A stretch of DNA of 7,342 bases from Deferribacteres bacterium JdFR-76 (lineage in GTDB: Bacteria; Zhuqueibacterota; JdFR-76). Position 1 is the first letter of the stretch. Each line of letters opens with the position of its first letter. A program made the position numbers and the translations under genes. This document shows, piece after piece, positions 1 through 6,119 of the stretch. The stretch is taken from the NCBI GenBank assembly GCA_002011685.1, contig MTOL01000280.1, positions 2,030 through 9,371 of the forward strand. Reading direction: 5' to 3'. The notes below the pieces were generated by a model, which ran no database searches, was not told the DNA's origin, and saw nothing but the letters and a program-made list of their open reading frames with translations.

Positions 1-2531
1 AAATCCCGCAGGGCCGCCCGGCTGTCACTCCGCCCAAAACCATCGGTCCCCAGCAAAATGAACGGCTGCGGCACCCATTTGGCGATCGAAGCCGGCAAGG
101 CCTTTACGTAATCCGATGCAGCCACAAATACGCCCTTCTCCTGTCCCAGTACCTGCTTTACATAGGGGACACGTGGCTCTTCTTTTGGATGCAGCAGATT
201 CCAGCGCTCTGCCATAAGGGCGTCGCGGTGCAGTTCTTTGTAACTGGTAACGCTCCAGACATCTGCCGATACGTGGTAGCGTTCTTCGAGAATTTTCTGG
301 GCTTTAAGTGCTTCGTTCAGAATAGCCCCGCTGGCCAGGAGATGAGCTTTCAGCCGGCCCCCTTTACGCGCCGATTCCTTGAAACGGTAAAGGCCCCGAA
401 GAATACCCTCTTTCACTCCTTTTGGCATCGGTGGCTGTACGTAATTTTCGTTCATAATGGTGATGTAATAGAAGGCATCTTCCTGTTTTTCGTACATGCG
501 GTAAATTCCGTCGCGGATAATGACCGCCAGTTCGTAGGCAAATGCCGGATCGTATGCTTTCAGGTTGGGGTGTGGGTAAGCCAGCAGATGGCTGTGACCA
601 TCCTGGTGCTGAAGCCCTTCACCAGCCAGGGTGGTCCGCCCCGCAGTTCCTCCCATCATGAACCCTTTGCAGCGCATGTCGCCTGCCGCCCAGACCAGAT
701 CGCCGATGCGCTGCAGGCCAAACATGGAGTAAAAGATGAAAAACGGGATGATGTTGAGGCCGTGGGTGGCGTAGGCGGTTCCGGCAGCAATAAAAGAGGC
801 CATCGAACCGGCTTCCGTAATTCCTTCTTCGAGAATCTGACCATCTCTGGCTTCGCGGTAATACAGCAGGCTTTCGCGGTCCACCGGTTCGTACAGCTGG
901 CCGACATGGGAGTAGATACCCACCTGGCGGAACAAAGCTTCCATTCCAAACGTCCGGGCTTCATCCGGCACAATAGGAACAATCAGCTTGCCAATCGCTT
1001 CATCCCGCAGCAGCTTGGTGAGGATGCGCACAAAAGCCATGGTGGTGGAGACTTCACGCGTGCCGGTACCCTGGTAAAATTCCTCGAACAATTTTTCGGA
1101 TGGTGTTTTTAACGGCTCGACTGTAACAGTCCGCTTGGGCAGGTACCCGCCCAGTGCCCGGCGGCGCTCGTGCAGGTACTTCATCTCCGGACTATCCTCT
1201 GGTGGACGGTAAAACGGCGCTTTGGCCACATCTTCGTCGGAAATGGGAATACCAAAGCGGGTGCGAAATTCCCTCAGTTCCTCTTCGTTTAGCTTTTTCT
1301 GCTGGTGGGTAATATTTTTACCTTCACCGGCTTCGCCGAGGCCGTACCCCTTAATGGTTTTGGCCAAAATAACGGTGGGCGAGCCCTGGTGCTCCACTGC
1401 AGCTTTGTAAGCAGCGTATACCTTTTCGGGATCATGACCGCCGCGGCGCAATTTGCGGAGCTGTTCGTCGGAAAGATGCTTCACAAGCTCGAGAAGTTCA
1501 GGATATTTCCCAAAGAAATCCTTGCGGATGTATTCCCCACCTTCCACGGTGTATTTCTGGTACTGGCCATCTACCACTTCTTCCATGCGCTTGATGAGCA
1601 AACCGGTCTTATCCTTTTCCAGAAGTTCGTCCCAATCATCTCCCCAGATGACCTTAATAACATTCCAGCCGGCGCCGCGGAAGATGGCCTCCAGTTCCTG
1701 AATGATTTTGCCGTTTCCGCGGACAGGACCATCCAGACGCTGAAGGTTGCAGTTGACCACAAAGATCAGATTGTCCAGTTTTTCCCGTGCGGCAAGGGTG
1801 ATAGCACCCAGCGCCTCCGGTTCGTCCAGCTCTCCATCCCCCAGAAAAGCCCACACTTTCGAATCGGACGGCTTCTTCAAGCCCCGGTCCTCCAGATACC
1901 GGTTGAATCGGGCCTGGTAGATGGCCAGAATGGGGCCCAATCCCATGGAAACGGTGGGAAACTGCCAGAAATTGGGCATTAGCCAGGGATGCGGGTAAGA
2001 TGCAAGGCCGCCTTCTGGTTTCAGTTCCCGACGGAAATTCTCAAGATCCTTTTCGGAAAGTCGCCCTTCCAGAAAAGCACGGGCATAAATCCCGGGAGAA
2101 GCATGCCCCTGGAAATACACCAGATCGCCCTCAAAGTCTTTGGTGCGCGCCCGGAAGAAATGGTTGAATCCTACTTCATAAAGGGTAGCCGCCGAGGCAT
2201 AGGTGGAAATATGCCCGCCAATGCCGCTTTCTTCCCGGTTAGCCCGGACAACCATAGCCATAGCATTCCAGCGGATGATGCTCTTAATACGGCGCTCAAT
2301 CTCCCGGCTTCCCGGATATGGCGGCTGTTTCTCTTTCGGTATGGTGTTGATATAAGGTGTGTTGGCAGAAAAAGGAATCTGGACGCCCAGCTGCTGCGCC
2401 CGGACTTGAAGCTCTCGAAGAAGCTTCTTGACGCGCTCCGGCCCTTCCGCTTGAAATACATAATCCAGCGATTCCAGCCATTCCTGCAGCTCTATATCAT
2501 AAGTTTCCGTCTGGTCAAAGCGTGCCGCCAT
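1..2531 (-). CDS. aceE: Pyruvate dehydrogenase E1 component, homodimeric (AceE) type; C-terminus off-window
   Basis: Thiamine-diphosphate-dependent E1 of the cytoplasmic pyruvate dehydrogenase complex. It decarboxylates pyruvate and acetylates the lipoyl groups of E2. I translated 843 residues without interruption; they align end to end with E. coli AceE (887 aa), so about 50 C-terminal residues are missing beyond the left edge. Visible hallmarks: the ThDP/Mg motif GDGELDEPE starting at G231 and ending in N260-C-N262; Tyr179; the inner-loop His409 in GKNITHQ; Glu573 in EEGITEAG; His642 in [11 protein letters not shown]. Each catalytic position sits about two residues after its E. coli counterpart. 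I chose ATG at 2531 because GGAGAG (2537-2542) lies 5 bases upstream. An in-frame ATG at 2552 would add MKKWRVA but has a weaker site (AGG). E2 and E3 genes would be expected further downstream, outside the window. The gene is separated from rlmI by a terminator and probably has its own promoter. Confidence 0.97.
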   Translation of the reverse strand, partial: MAARFDQTETYDIELQEWLESLDYVFQAEGPERVKKLLRELQVRAQQLGVQIPFSANTPYINTIPKEKQPPYPGSREIERRIKSIIRWNAMAMVVRANREESGIGGHISTYASAATLYEVGFNHFFRARTKDFEGDLVYFQGHASPGIYARAFLEGRLSEKDLENFRRELKPEGGLASYPHPWLMPNFWQFPTVSMGLGPILAIYQARFNRYLEDRGLKKPSDSKVWAFLGDGELDEPEALGAITLAAREKLDNLIFVVNCNLQRLDGPVRGNGKIIQELEAIFRGAGWNVIKVIWGDDWDELLEKDKTGLLIKRMEEVVDGQYQKYTVEGGEYIRKDFFGKYPELLELVKHLSDEQLRKLRRGGHDPEKVYAAYKAAVEHQGSPTVILAKTIKGYGLGEAGEGKNITHQQKKLNEEELREFRTRFGIPISDEDVAKAPFYRPPEDSPEMKYLHERRRALGGYLPKRTVTVEPLKTPSEKLFEEFYQGTGTREVSTTMAFVRILTKLLRDEAIGKLIVPIVPDEARTFGMEALFRQVGIYSHVGQLYEPVDRESLLYYREARDGQILEEGITEAGSMASFIAAGTAYATHGLNIIPFFIFYSMFGLQRIGDLVWAAGDMRCKGFMMGGTAGRTTLAGEGLQHQDGHSHLLAYPHPNLKAYDPAFAYELAVIIRDGIYRMYEKQEDAFYYITIMNENYVQPPMPKGVKEGILRGLYRFKESARKGGRLKAHLLASGAILNEALKAQKILEERYHVSADVWSVTSYKELHRDALMAERWNLLHPKEEPRVPYVKQVLGQEKGVFVAASDYVKALPASIAKWVPQPFILLGTDGFGRSDSRAALRD

Positions 2532-2570
2532 GGCCACTCTCCATTTTTTCATACTACCTGTTTTCTTCGC

Positions 2571-2606
2571 GTCCAAAATGTTAGGCTTTTTTTGGACAAA
2601 ATTCAA
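2571..2606 (-). promoter_or_regulatory. Candidate aceE promoter overlapped by an inverted repeat
   Basis: On the minus strand a -35-like TTGAAT (2606-2601) is followed after exactly 17 bases by a -10-like TAACAT (2583-2578). Each matches the sigma-70 consensus at four of six positions. An 8-base perfect inverted repeat, GTCCAAAA (2571-2578) with TTTTGGAC (2590-2597) around an 11-base centre, covers the spacer and -10. That placement would suit an operator bound by a repressor. It does not resemble the PdhR palindrome known from E. coli. The assignment rests on pattern alone. Confidence 0.35.
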
Positions 2607-2841
2607 ATATTTTTGAGATTCAATTTTGATATAATCCCTTTATTTTTGGATCCTTAAAGGGTTGCTTAAGTTACAGGAGAATCTCTCTCCGCGTCGCGAG
2701 AAAACGAACTGCTTTTCCCCTGTTTCCTTAAATTGGAAAAGATCGTTCGATATTTCTGAATACGTGCTCCGATCTCAGCTTACTAAAGGCTGGGGATTAC
2801 GGGTCTTCAAGAAAACCAACCCTGGAAAATGGTTTGAGAAG
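2607..2841. other. Gene-free stretch between rlmI and aceE
   Basis: No convincing gene is visible on either strand. A perfect TATAAT occurs on the plus strand at 2630-2635, but it has no -35 at a usable distance and no plausible gene follows it. The left part (to about 2660) is AT-rich and flanks the candidate aceE promoter. The remainder is unremarkable and is probably upstream DNA of aceE beyond the rlmI terminator. Confidence 0.5.
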
Positions 2842-2860
2842 AAAAATCCGGTCTCCGGAT
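2842..2860 (-). terminator. Intrinsic terminator of rlmI
   Basis: Read on the minus strand, ATCCGG (2860-2855), loop AGA, then CCGGAT (2851-2846) form a compact six-base-pair stem followed by a run of T (2846-2842). The hairpin starts at the first base after the TGA stop sense, overlapping the end of the stop codon by one base. This should end the rlmI transcript and uncouple aceE from it. The stem is short and the T run is only five, so some read-through is possible. Confidence 0.7.
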
Positions 2861-4071
2861 CATTCCACTACGTGGATAAGCAGGCCTTTCAGGTATTCCC
2901 CTTCCGGATGGTAGATGCTGATGGGATGATCAATACCGTGCCCGAGACGCCGGAGGATTTGAACAGGGCGTCCAACATCCGCTGCAGCGGCAAAAACAAT
3001 CTGCTGAAAAAGTTTTGGATCGATAAAGTGGGAACACGAAAAGGTAAATAGAAAGCCGCCAGGACGCAGGCGTCTGAACGCCAGCATGTTTATATCTTTG
3101 TACCCCCGTGCCGCCTTTTTAACCGCTTTTTGCGAACGCGCAAACGAGGGTGGATCAAGTACAATCAGATCGTACTCTTCCGTATCTTCGCGCAGAAAAT
3201 CGAATACATCCGCCCGCTCAAAACGCTTTGGCAGCCGAGGAAATTCATTTAGCTCAAAGTTCTCCTGCAGAAGTTCTATGGCACGCAGGGAGCTGTCCAC
3301 CGCCGTAATGGAAGCGGCCCCCCCTTTAGCGGCAAACAGCGAAAACCCACCTGAATACGAAAAACAATCCAGCACCTTTTTGCCCTGGGAAAATTCGCGA
3401 ACCAGCAGCCGGTTCTCTCGCTGATCTAGGTAAAAGCCGGTTTTTTGTCCCTGAAGAATATCCACTTTAAAATGGACACCGTATTCCGTAATGATCAATT
3501 CCTTTGGAAGCTTGCCGTAAAGAAGCCGTTTTACCTGCTGTAGCCCCTCCTCCTGGCGCGGCCCCGTATCCGAACGTTCAAATATGAACTCCGGCTCGAA
3601 CATCTCGATAAGGAGCTGGAGAATAACTTCTTTCTGGCGTTCCATACCGGCTGTGAGGAACTGGCACACCAAACCGTTCCGGTAAACATCCACAATCAAT
3701 CCCGGAAGAAAATCTCCCTCTGAATTGATCAGCCGGTAGGCGTTGGTATAGGCGGAAATCCACTGTTGCCGCAAGTGAAACGCCTTCTGAAAGCGCTCAC
3801 GGAAAAATTCCCGATCAATTGCCTCCTTTTCTCGGGTCAGGATGCGACAGGTAATTTGTGAATATTCATTGACATAGCCCCTGGCCAGAAATTGTCCGTC
3901 ACTGCTAAACACATCAGCAAGCTGGCCAGGCAGGGTGTAATTCTCCATTTTATCAATCGCACCTGAATAAATCCAGGGATGCCCCTGCAAAATCGGCTTT
4001 TCTCGTCCGGCCTTGAGAACAATCCGGGCGATGGTTTCTGCGACTTCCTGGTGTTCCTGCTTCTTTGCCAT
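2860..4071 (-). CDS. rlmI: Class I SAM-dependent 23S rRNA methyltransferase, RlmI family
   Basis: A 403-residue cytoplasmic RNA methyltransferase, close to the usual length (E. coli RlmI is 396). The N-terminal PUA-type RNA-binding domain contains GREKPILQGHPWIYSGAI (residues 22-39). The central part carries the family segment GHKTG-like GQKTGFYLDQREN. The Rossmann SAM-binding motif I is VLDCFSYSGGF (233-243), motif IV is DPPSF (306-310), and the FSCS motif (344-347) supplies Cys346, the expected catalytic cysteine for m5C formation. RGYKDINMLA, between motifs IV and VI, is also typical. In E. coli the product is m5C1962 of 23S rRNA. Related Gram-positive members modify other positions, so the exact target here is inferred. 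The ATG at 4071 fits the N-terminus, although its ribosome binding site is weak (AAGG, 12 bases upstream). A terminator directly follows, suggesting a single-gene transcript. Confidence 0.93.
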   Translation of the reverse strand: MAKKQEHQEVAETIARIVLKAGREKPILQGHPWIYSGAIDKMENYTLPGQLADVFSSDGQFLARGYVNEYSQITCRILTREKEAIDREFFRERFQKAFHLRQQWISAYTNAYRLINSEGDFLPGLIVDVYRNGLVCQFLTAGMERQKEVILQLLIEMFEPEFIFERSDTGPRQEEGLQQVKRLLYGKLPKELIITEYGVHFKVDILQGQKTGFYLDQRENRLLVREFSQGKKVLDCFSYSGGFSLFAAKGGAASITAVDSSLRAIELLQENFELNEFPRLPKRFERADVFDFLREDTEEYDLIVLDPPSFARSQKAVKKAARGYKDINMLAFRRLRPGGFLFTFSCSHFIDPKLFQQIVFAAAADVGRPVQILRRLGHGIDHPISIYHPEGEYLKGLLIHVVE

Positions 4072-4379
4072 CGTCTGATCAAACCTTATCCATCCATAAA
4101 CGCCGTGAATTTGAACTCATTAAATAAATTCGAAATTTTAACAGCTGCAAGGGAAAAATAACCGTCCCATGGCAATATCCAACAAAATCCACCCAATCAG
4201 AGAGCCCGCAAGGAAGGTCGATTCTGCGGTTGGATCATATCTATGGACAATTTTTTATCTCGCAGATATCCGTTCCCCGATACAAACGAGCCTGTTTGAC
4301 AAAGATAGATCCATGAATCCCTTGTCTCCGGGTCCACTGGTGGATCTGTCGCAAGAAGAAAGGAAATCCGAAATACGGT
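4072..4379. other. Gene-free stretch upstream of rlmI and downstream of the tetraheme cytochrome
   Basis: About 308 bases with no supportable gene. The part next to rlmI (about 4085-4160) is AT-rich and should hold the rlmI promoter, but the best minus-strand candidate (TTGCAG at 4150-4145, then a poor -10) is not convincing. An imperfectly spaced GAATTT/AAATTC inverted repeat occurs at 4107-4112 and 4126-4131. A small palindrome TCCAC-TG-GTGGA (4333-4344) lies about 36 bases after the tetraheme stop but lacks a T run, so I do not call it a terminator. A plus-strand open frame from 4169 overlaps the cytochrome gene and has no ribosome binding site or recognisable similarity. Confidence 0.6.
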
Positions 4380-5015
4380 CTAACGCCGGTGGCAGGTTAA
4401 ACAAAGACTACCTTTTACGGTGGGTTTAACCAGAAGATAGGGCAATCCCGTTGTGCCGTGTACTTCATGACAGGAGGTACATTCCACACGGCCATTCACC
4501 AGAAGATCTTCTTCAATGGTACCTCCCAAGCCAGAATCGGTAATGGAAGGATCGAACAGATGTCCATCCCGAAAAGCTAATTCGGAATCATAGAGAAACG
4601 AAATGGGATGATCATTGCTCAGATCCGAGCCCAGTTTTGAGGGTGAGCCTGCGCCTCCATGAGTCGTCCGGAAACTATCGCGGCCGATCGTTCCATCATG
4701 GCAGCTCAAACACAGTTTGGAAACGCCGGAGGGCTGTCCCACCTCCGCATCCAGCGTAAAGCTGCTGTACACAACAAACAGCTGCGGCGACGCCGATTCT
4801 TTCCCCAATGCTTCCGTACGCAAGGAAAGTGAATCATCGAGGTGACAGTTGAAGCAATTTTTGTGGGCAGTATTTCTGGAAAATGCCCCCGGGCCGCGCT
4901 CTCGGGCAAGCGCAGGAAACATTGCCAGAAAAAAAGCCCCCAGAAAAAAGACGAACGGACATCTGAAACCAAAATTAGCGGACACGGTTCGTTTCCGTTT
5001 GATTTGATTTGCCAA
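4380..5015 (-). CDS. Exported tetraheme cytochrome c, SKLCLSCHDGT family
   Basis: A 211-residue c-type cytochrome expected to work outside the cytoplasmic membrane in electron transfer. A basic N-region (KRKR) and a hydrophobic run FVFFLGAFFLAMF (21-33) ending in ALA-R (cleavage likely after A37) form a signal peptide. Four haem-binding motifs are visible: CFNCH (54-58), CLSCH (102-106), CTSCH (179-183) and CLTCH (205-209, almost at the C-terminus). Histidines 51, 119, 136, 152 and 186 are candidate distal ligands, five for four haems. It is a clear paralogue of the pentaheme protein next door, sharing the GQPxGVSKLCLSCHDGT, SDLSNDHPIS and GLGGTIxEDLL segments, but lacks that protein's CHTPHNA and PLWNH segments. 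The start is uncertain: no ATG precedes the signal peptide. TTG at 5015 has GAGAG (5020-5024) 4 bases upstream; a GTG at codon 11 is the alternative. Electron partner unknown. Confidence 0.9.
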   Translation of the reverse strand: MANQIKRKRTVSANFGFRCPFVFFLGAFFLAMFPALARERGPGAFSRNTAHKNCFNCHLDDSLSLRTEALGKESASPQLFVVYSSFTLDAEVGQPSGVSKLCLSCHDGTIGRDSFRTTHGGAGSPSKLGSDLSNDHPISFLYDSELAFRDGHLFDPSITDSGLGGTIEEDLLVNGRVECTSCHEVHGTTGLPYLLVKPTVKGSLCLTCHRR

Positions 5016-5110
5016 GGTTCTCTCACAAAGAATCCGGAATGGATGCTTTCAAAGGAACCCAATAAAATATCGGCAGGCGGATTTGAAGGCTTTATGTGAG
5101 GGCCTGTTAA

Positions 5111-5145
5111 GAAAAAAGAAAAAGGGTGGCTTTTGACCACCCTTT
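5111..5145 (-). terminator. Strong intrinsic terminator after the pentaheme gene
   Basis: On the minus strand AAAGGGTGG (5145-5137), a seven-base loop, and CCACCCTTT (5129-5121) form a perfect nine-base-pair stem followed by TTCTTTTTT. It lies about 30 bases after the pentaheme stop codon and before the tetraheme gene. The downstream side on the plus strand has no T run, so it should act in the minus direction only. The tetraheme gene therefore needs its own promoter or read-through; I see no convincing promoter in 5016-5110. Confidence 0.92.
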
Positions 5146-5173
5146 GCAGAACCGCGGAATTTATTGGAGAAGT

Positions 5174-5839
5174 TTACTTCTTATGGCAGGTCAGGCAGAG
5201 TGCGCTTCCGGCATTGTCAATTCTTAAAGAAAGTGTCCGGGTCGTCATCTGGCCATGTACAAAATGACAACCGCTGCAGCCCTCAGTATTTCGTGAAACA
5301 TGAACATCATGGCAGGTCGCACATTCTACCTTGCCCTCAAAAAGGAGATCTTCAGCGATTGTCCCGCCCAATCCGGATGGTTGAGTCGTGGGATCATAAA
5401 GCCCCCCATCCTGATTGGCCAGCTGAGAAGTATATTCAATGGAGATCGGATGATCATCGCTTAAATCCGTTCCGATCTTAAAATTTTCAAGAATATACCG
5501 GGTTCCGCCCGAGTATCCTCCGTGATTCTCAATGGCAACCGTGCCATCATGGCAGGAGAGACACAGTTTGGATACCCCTGTGGGTTGCCCGGGTGTAGCA
5601 TCCAATGTTGCACTGGAATAGACCTGAAAGGTGGCCGTTGTAACTTCATGGTTCCAGAGAGGTGCTCCCTGGACGGTAGTGTTGGCATTGTGTGGCGTAT
5701 GACAGGGACGGCAGATTTCGCCGCCGCTCCAGCTTGCGCTACTAAAATCATGATGGCTGTTCTTGATATCTGCATACCCCGTCAACCCGGCAGCAAAAAT
5801 TCCCAGAAAAAGCCCTGCTACCAATGCCTTCTTTCTCAT
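5174..5839 (-). CDS. Exported pentaheme cytochrome c, SKLCLSCHDGT family
   Basis: A 221-residue secreted c-type cytochrome. MRKK plus a hydrophobic run (A5-T20) ending in GYA-D gives a signal peptide cleaved after about A23. Haem motifs are CRPCH (43-47), CLSCH (93-97), CATCH (173-177), CSGCH (188-192) and CLTCH (215-219). Non-motif histidines at 29, 30, 50, 64, 106, 130, 180 and 195 exceed the number of haems, so all-bis-histidine coordination is possible. The first, second, third and last haems correspond to those of the tetraheme paralogue; CSGCHFVH is extra, inserted in the segment between CHDVH and the C-terminal LCLTCHKK. I chose ATG 5839, not the in-frame TTG at 5860, because GGGAGGG sits directly upstream and the signal peptide then starts normally. 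A strong terminator follows. Location is periplasmic or extracellular; the redox partner and any polymerisation are unknown. Confidence 0.94.
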   Translation of the reverse strand: MRKKALVAGLFLGIFAAGLTGYADIKNSHHDFSSASWSGGEICRPCHTPHNANTTVQGAPLWNHEVTTATFQVYSSATLDATPGQPTGVSKLCLSCHDGTVAIENHGGYSGGTRYILENFKIGTDLSDDHPISIEYTSQLANQDGGLYDPTTQPSGLGGTIAEDLLFEGKVECATCHDVHVSRNTEGCSGCHFVHGQMTTRTLSLRIDNAGSALCLTCHKK

Positions 5840-5843
5840 AGGA

Positions 5844-5850
5844 CCCTCCC
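5844..5850 (-). promoter_or_regulatory. Strong Shine-Dalgarno that sets the pentaheme start
   Basis: GGGAGGG on the minus strand, with core GGAGG ending 5 bases before the ATG at 5839. It is the best ribosome binding site in the window and suggests high translation of the pentaheme protein. It rules against the upstream TTG (5860), which would place this site inside the coding region. Confidence 0.8.
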
Positions 5851-5867
5851 TGTCTTTCAATCTCTTG

Positions 5868-5896
5868 GAGCCCTGTTCGGGCTTAGTCTTTGAGCC
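5868..5896 (-). promoter_or_regulatory. Competing short hairpins in the pentaheme leader
   Basis: In the minus-strand leader, AGCCC (5883-5879) pairs with GGGCT (5873-5869) around GAACA. The same AAGCC segment (5884-5880) can instead pair with the upstream GGCTCA (5896-5891), with one mismatch. The two folds exclude each other, about 30-50 bases before the start codon and upstream of the Shine-Dalgarno. This may be a leader structure that affects translation or RNA stability. The stems are short, and it matches no riboswitch class I know. Confidence 0.25.
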
Positions 5897-5938
5897 TAAA
5901 TAGCAATTTCCGTTCCAGAGGCTTCAATAATTGTGACT

Positions 5939-5956
5939 TTCTCCTCATTCGGAGAA
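5939..5956 (-). repeat. Perfect six-base inverted repeat in the pentaheme leader
   Basis: TTCTCC (5956-5951 on the minus strand) and GGAGAA (5944-5939) form a perfect stem with a six-base loop. It lies roughly 100 bases upstream of the pentaheme start. It could be an RNA hairpin in a long leader or a protein-binding site. On the plus strand it is followed by CTTTTCTT, but no plus-strand gene needs a terminator here. Confidence 0.4.
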
Positions 5957-6047
5957 CTTTTCTTCCATCTACTTTCACATTGGGCCTCTTCCGTGAAACA
6001 AATACTCAGCCTGCCCCTGTCCTGGCCCATATAACTGGCACATATAA

Positions 6048-6076
6048 ATAATTAAAAATCACAATATTTTTAGCAA
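6048..6076 (-). promoter_or_regulatory. Candidate promoter for the pentaheme gene
   Basis: Within an AT-rich block, TTGCTA (6076-6071) and AATTAT (6053-6048) are spaced by 17 bases on the minus strand, each matching the sigma-70 consensus at four of six positions. AT-rich DNA gives such matches easily. If correct, the transcript would have a leader of about 200 bases, including the hairpins described at 5868-5956. No clear terminator is seen between the large cytochrome stop and this site, so co-transcription is also possible. Confidence 0.25.
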
Positions 6077-6119
6077 ACGAATTTTTCGTAAATGAAGAAC
6101 ATGCGAAAATTTTTCAGCA

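Noticed and set aside
189..1112. Long plus-strand open frame of about 307 codons, and further long plus-strand frames at 1305-1982 and 1989-2657
   Set aside because: They lie entirely or almost entirely antisense to the well-matched aceE reading frame and resemble no protein family; they are shadow frames caused by aceE codon bias.
2762..2778. Resemblance of a minus-strand segment to a sequencing adapter (AGATCGGAGCACG)
   Set aside because: The match breaks after eight bases and lacks part of the adapter; surrounding sequence is continuous with normal DNA, so chance is the simpler explanation.
2662..3051. Plus-strand open frame downstream of a perfect TATAAT
   Set aside because: The frame begins with TTG, overlaps the conserved C-terminus of rlmI in antisense, and the TATAAT lacks a -35 at normal spacing.
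4333..4344. Terminator at the small palindrome after the tetraheme gene
   Set aside because: The stem is only five base pairs with a two-base centre and no T run follows on either strand.
4169..4429. Plus-strand 86-codon frame in the gene-free stretch
   Set aside because: No ribosome binding site, no recognisable domain, and it runs antisense into the tetraheme cytochrome C-terminus.
4706..5140. Minus-strand 144-codon frame overlapping the tetraheme gene
   Set aside because: It is a different frame with no haem motifs and reads through the terminator hairpin; the overlapping frame with signal peptide and four CXXCH is clearly the gene.
5840..6000. GEMM-type cyclic-dinucleotide riboswitch
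   Set aside because: The conserved GGCAAACC-like and GACGCAAAGCC-like elements and tetraloop arrangement are absent.
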